From Betaproteobacteria bacterium (GTDB lineage Bacteria; Pseudomonadota; Gammaproteobacteria; Burkholderiales; SG8-39): a stretch of DNA of 48,889 nt. Location of the stretch: assembly GCA_029883975.1 (NCBI GenBank), contig JAOUIL010000002.1, positions 67,014 to 115,902 of the forward strand, in the 5' to 3' direction. This document shows positions 46,872-48,889 of this stretch, one piece after another. Position 1 is the first letter of the stretch. Every line of letters starts with the position of its first letter. The translations under genes were made by a program, and so were the position numbers. The notes under the pieces were generated by a model. The model ran no database searches. It was not told the origin of the DNA and saw only the letters and a program-made list of their open reading frames with translations.

Positions 46872-47512
46872 CGCGGCGCGCCCTCCTGGCCGTCACGGGC
46901 TCCCGCCGACAGCGCGGGGCTGGCCGGGGGCGGCGCGGAAGCGGGCGCGGGCAATGCGGTTTGCGACGGCTGGAAGATGATGGTCTTCCATGCGGATTCG
47001 AGGCGCAGCTCACGATTGGTGAGCGCGCTCACCTGCAGCGGCCGCGGCAGTTGCGCGGTATCCAGCCGCATGCGCACGGCCGCGTCGTAGGTCGATCCCG
47101 TCATGCGCACGGAGCGCTCGAGCACCTGCCAGTTGCGCAGGCGCCGCATGACGTCCAGCGCATCCTCCAGGTGGGCAAAATTCTGGTGCAGCGCGCCGGT
47201 GCTCAGCCGATACTGCCGGCTGAGCGCGTGGTAGGAAAGCCGCCACTGCGTACGTCGCGACGCGGTCACCTCGTCGAACCAGTACCAGCGCGGCCGCGTC
47301 AGTTCGAACTCGACGAGGAAGTGCAGGGGCACGCCGTTCGCCACCGCCTCCTGCAGCGGCCGGCTGAACTCGAAGGCGAAGTCCGCGCTGAGGATCAGCC
47401 CCTCTTCGGTCGACGCCAGCCTGACGTCGACGATGTCGATCTCGTCGGCGCGTGCAGCGGAAGCGCACGCAAGGACCATCACCAGCATCGTGCAGGCAAG
47501 TCGAACTCGCAT
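46868..47512 (-). CDS. DUF4390 domain protein
   Basis: Exported protein of 214 residues, signal peptide MRVRLACTMLVMVLACASAARA. The body is DUF4390: VDVRLASTEEGLILSADFAFEF-like strands (RLASTEEGLILSADFAFEF), LHFLVEFELTRPRWYWFDEV, WRLSYHALSRQYRLSTGAL and ALTNRELRLESAWKTI. A Pro/Ala-rich tail ends it. Function unknown; it is regularly located between rsmB and ntrY in betaproteobacteria as far as I recall. Its end overlaps ntrY by 4 bases, which ties it to the sensor kinase, perhaps as a periplasmic partner (inference). Confidence 0.9.
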   Translation of the reverse strand: MRVRLACTMLVMVLACASAARADEIDIVDVRLASTEEGLILSADFAFEFSRPLQEAVANGVPLHFLVEFELTRPRWYWFDEVTASRRTQWRLSYHALSRQYRLSTGALHQNFAHLEDALDVMRRLRNWQVLERSVRMTGSTYDAAVRMRLDTAQLPRPLQVSALTNRELRLESAWKTIIFQPSQTALPAPASAPPPASPALSAGARDGQEGAPR

Positions 47513-47523
47513 CGCGCGCCGCT

Positions 47524-48783
47524 TCAGGCGCCCTTGGTCAACAGGGCGAAATAGAACCCGTCGTGCTCCGCGCACGGCAGCCAGCTGGACGCGGCGCCCG
47601 CCGGCAGCTCGCAGCGCCGTGCCTGCGAGGTGCGGTCGCAAAATGCCTCCGATACGGCAGCATTCTCGTCGCGAAAGACCGAGCAGGTGACATACAGCAA
47701 TTTACCACCCGGCGCGAGGACCTGCCACAGGGCGTCCAGGATAGCTGCCTGGCGCAGCGCAAAGGCAGGCACGTCGGCCGCGCGGCGCAGCCATTTGATG
47801 TCGGGACGGCGGCGCACCACGCCGGATCCGGAGCAGGGCGCGTCAACTAGTATGCGATCGTACGGTTCTCTGTCCCACCAGACTTCGAGCGCGGTGCAAT
47901 CGGCCACCTGCACGGTCGCGGAAAGCCCGAGCCGCTCGAGACCCGGACCGATGCGCGCCGCGCGTTGCGGGTCGATGTCAAGCGCCGTGAGCCGCACATC
48001 GGCAAGCTCCAGGATGTGCGCGCTCTTGCCTCCGGGCGCTGCGCAAGCATCCAGCACCCGTTGTCCGTCCGCCAGGTCGAGCAGCGGGGCGCACTGCTGC
48101 GCGCCGAAGTCCTGTATCGAGGCGAGTCCATCGCGGAAGCCGGGAAGCTTCGCGGCAGGTACGGGCGCATCCAGAAGAATCCCGCTGGCGCCGATGCAGC
48201 GGCCCCGCATGCCGGCCGATGCCAGCAGTTCCAGATAGGCGTCAGGCCGCGCGCGGCGGCGGTTGACGCGCAGGCACAACGGCGGGCGCTGGTTGCCCGC
48301 TGCCAGCACGTCCTCCCAGCGCAAAGGATGATCGCGACGCACGGCGTCGATCCACCAGCGCGGGTGCTGAAGTTTCGCTTGCGGGTCTGCGGCAATGCGT
48401 CGTTCCAGCGCCTGGCGTTCGCGCAGGTAATTGCGCAGGACGCCGTTTACGAATCCGCGGGCGCCGGTCTGCTCGAGCAGTCCGCAGGCGCGCACCGCCT
48501 GGTCCACGACGGTGTAGTCCGCGTACCGCCCGCTGTCGAGCGCGTAGAGCGCGCACCACACCAGCGCCTGCACGCGCGGCGCGGCGCGACCCCTGTGCGA
48601 AAGCGCATCGGTGATGGCCTGCACGCGACCGTAGCGCCGCAACGCGCCGTAGCAAAGATCGGTCTGTGCCTCGCGACCTGGACCCGCGAAGTCGGTGTCG
48701 CCCAGGCTGCGCCCTTCGGCCACTCCCGCGACCGCGCGCGCGGCCCCGGAGAGCGCCAGTGCGAGATTCCCGGAGGCTCTCAC
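47524..48783 (-). CDS. rsmB: 16S rRNA (cytosine-967-C5)-methyltransferase
   Basis: SAM-dependent rRNA methylase of 419 residues. The N-terminal NusB-like RNA-binding domain (about 1-145) is followed by the methylase core: [18 protein letters not shown] (SAM motif I), [32 protein letters not shown] with one catalytic Cys, and [18 protein letters not shown] with the second. Start is GTG 48783, overlapping the fmt stop (GTGA). fmt-rsmB is a conserved proteobacterial pair. Confidence 0.97.
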   Translation of the reverse strand: MRASGNLALALSGAARAVAGVAEGRSLGDTDFAGPGREAQTDLCYGALRRYGRVQAITDALSHRGRAAPRVQALVWCALYALDSGRYADYTVVDQAVRACGLLEQTGARGFVNGVLRNYLRERQALERRIAADPQAKLQHPRWWIDAVRRDHPLRWEDVLAAGNQRPPLCLRVNRRRARPDAYLELLASAGMRGRCIGASGILLDAPVPAAKLPGFRDGLASIQDFGAQQCAPLLDLADGQRVLDACAAPGGKSAHILELADVRLTALDIDPQRAARIGPGLERLGLSATVQVADCTALEVWWDREPYDRILVDAPCSGSGVVRRRPDIKWLRRAADVPAFALRQAAILDALWQVLAPGGKLLYVTCSVFRDENAAVSEAFCDRTSQARRCELPAGAASSWLPCAEHDGFYFALLTKGA

Positions 48784-48889
48784 CCCAGTCGCTCGCCCGG
48801 CGCGAGCGCGCAGCCGCGCAGGAATTCTGCCGCCGGCAATCGCTTGCCGCCGGCGCGCTGCAATTCGGTGACGCGCAGCGCGCCGTCCC
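48780..48889 (-). CDS. fmt: Methionyl-tRNA formyltransferase (partial, C-terminal end only)
   Basis: Only the last 36 codons are in the window; the 5' part lies beyond the right edge. The frame reads [20 protein letters not shown] then [15 protein letters not shown] and stop. The [17 protein letters not shown] pattern is typical of the Fmt C-terminal domain, and the position before rsmB confirms it. The stop overlaps the rsmB start by 4 bases. Confidence 0.9.
   Translation of the reverse strand, partial: DGALRVTELQRAGGKRLPAAEFLRGCALAPGERLG

Overview
This 48.9 kb window is a dense, GC-rich stretch of chromosome from a betaproteobacterium (Burkholderiales / Rhodocyclales / Nitrosomonadales-like; no genus can be assigned from the sequence alone). 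The evidence is gene content and order: yqgE-ruvX-pyrR-pyrB-pyrX, a rubredoxin-thiD-thiE-hemL block, aroE-mtgA, aroQ-accB-accC-prmA, ubiK beside glnK-amtB, and fmt-rsmB-DUF4390-ntrY-ntrX-trkA-trkH. Nearly all of it is housekeeping. No tRNA, rRNA, CRISPR array, insertion sequence, prophage or plasmid gene was seen. No gap between genes exceeds about 200 bases, and neighbouring genes often overlap by 1 to 18 bases.

Layout. (1) 1-4662, minus strand: yqgE, ruvX, pyrR, pyrB, a catalytically dead dihydroorotase (pyrX), a short rlpA and a partial dacA, as one probable operon joining pyrimidine synthesis to cell-wall remodelling. (2) 4684-6039: a DNA photolyase reading away from it, with a probable leaderless promoter. 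(3) 6033-8010, minus: rubredoxin and a shrunken PilJ-like chemoreceptor. (4) 8088-11344, plus: thiD, thiE, hemL and an acetyltransferase. (5) 11327-18797, minus: a seven-gene run mpl, yqiA-like esterase, RNase II-like, tonB-like, aroE, mtgA and a GGDEF cyclase. (6) 18863-24502, plus: a conserved hypothetical gene, then aroQ, accB, accC, prmA, a DUF3426 membrane protein and a PfkB kinase. (7) 24513-28012: HIT hydrolase and apaH (minus), a TerB-like gene (plus), comM and ubiK (minus). (8) 28036-30862: a nitrogen-control module with two NtrC-type enhancer sites, a sigma-54 promoter, an outer-membrane porin, glnK, amtB and a terminator. (9) 30940-35562: an aromatic-acid module (aryl-CoA ligase, fumarylpyruvate hydrolase, maleylpyruvate isomerase, pcaH, pcaG, 4-hydroxybenzoyl-CoA thioesterase). 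(10) 35547-40346: rhodanese, full-length metH behind an attenuator-like leader, ribosomal protein THX and a DUF423 membrane protein with an apparent CUG start. (11) 40343-48889, minus: fmt (partial), rsmB, DUF4390, ntrY, a degenerate ntrX, trkA, trkH and an 80-residue CPCC protein.

The most interesting signals are: the metH leader (promoter, two small ORFs, possible antiterminator pairing, intrinsic terminator 10 bases before the start codon); the textbook NtrC enhancer/sigma-54 architecture that puts a porin first in the ammonium operon; proteins that keep their fold but have lost key catalytic or signalling residues (PyrX, the NtrX AAA+ domain, the PilJ signalling tip); the CUG-started DUF423 gene; and the CPCC mini-protein translationally coupled to TrkH.
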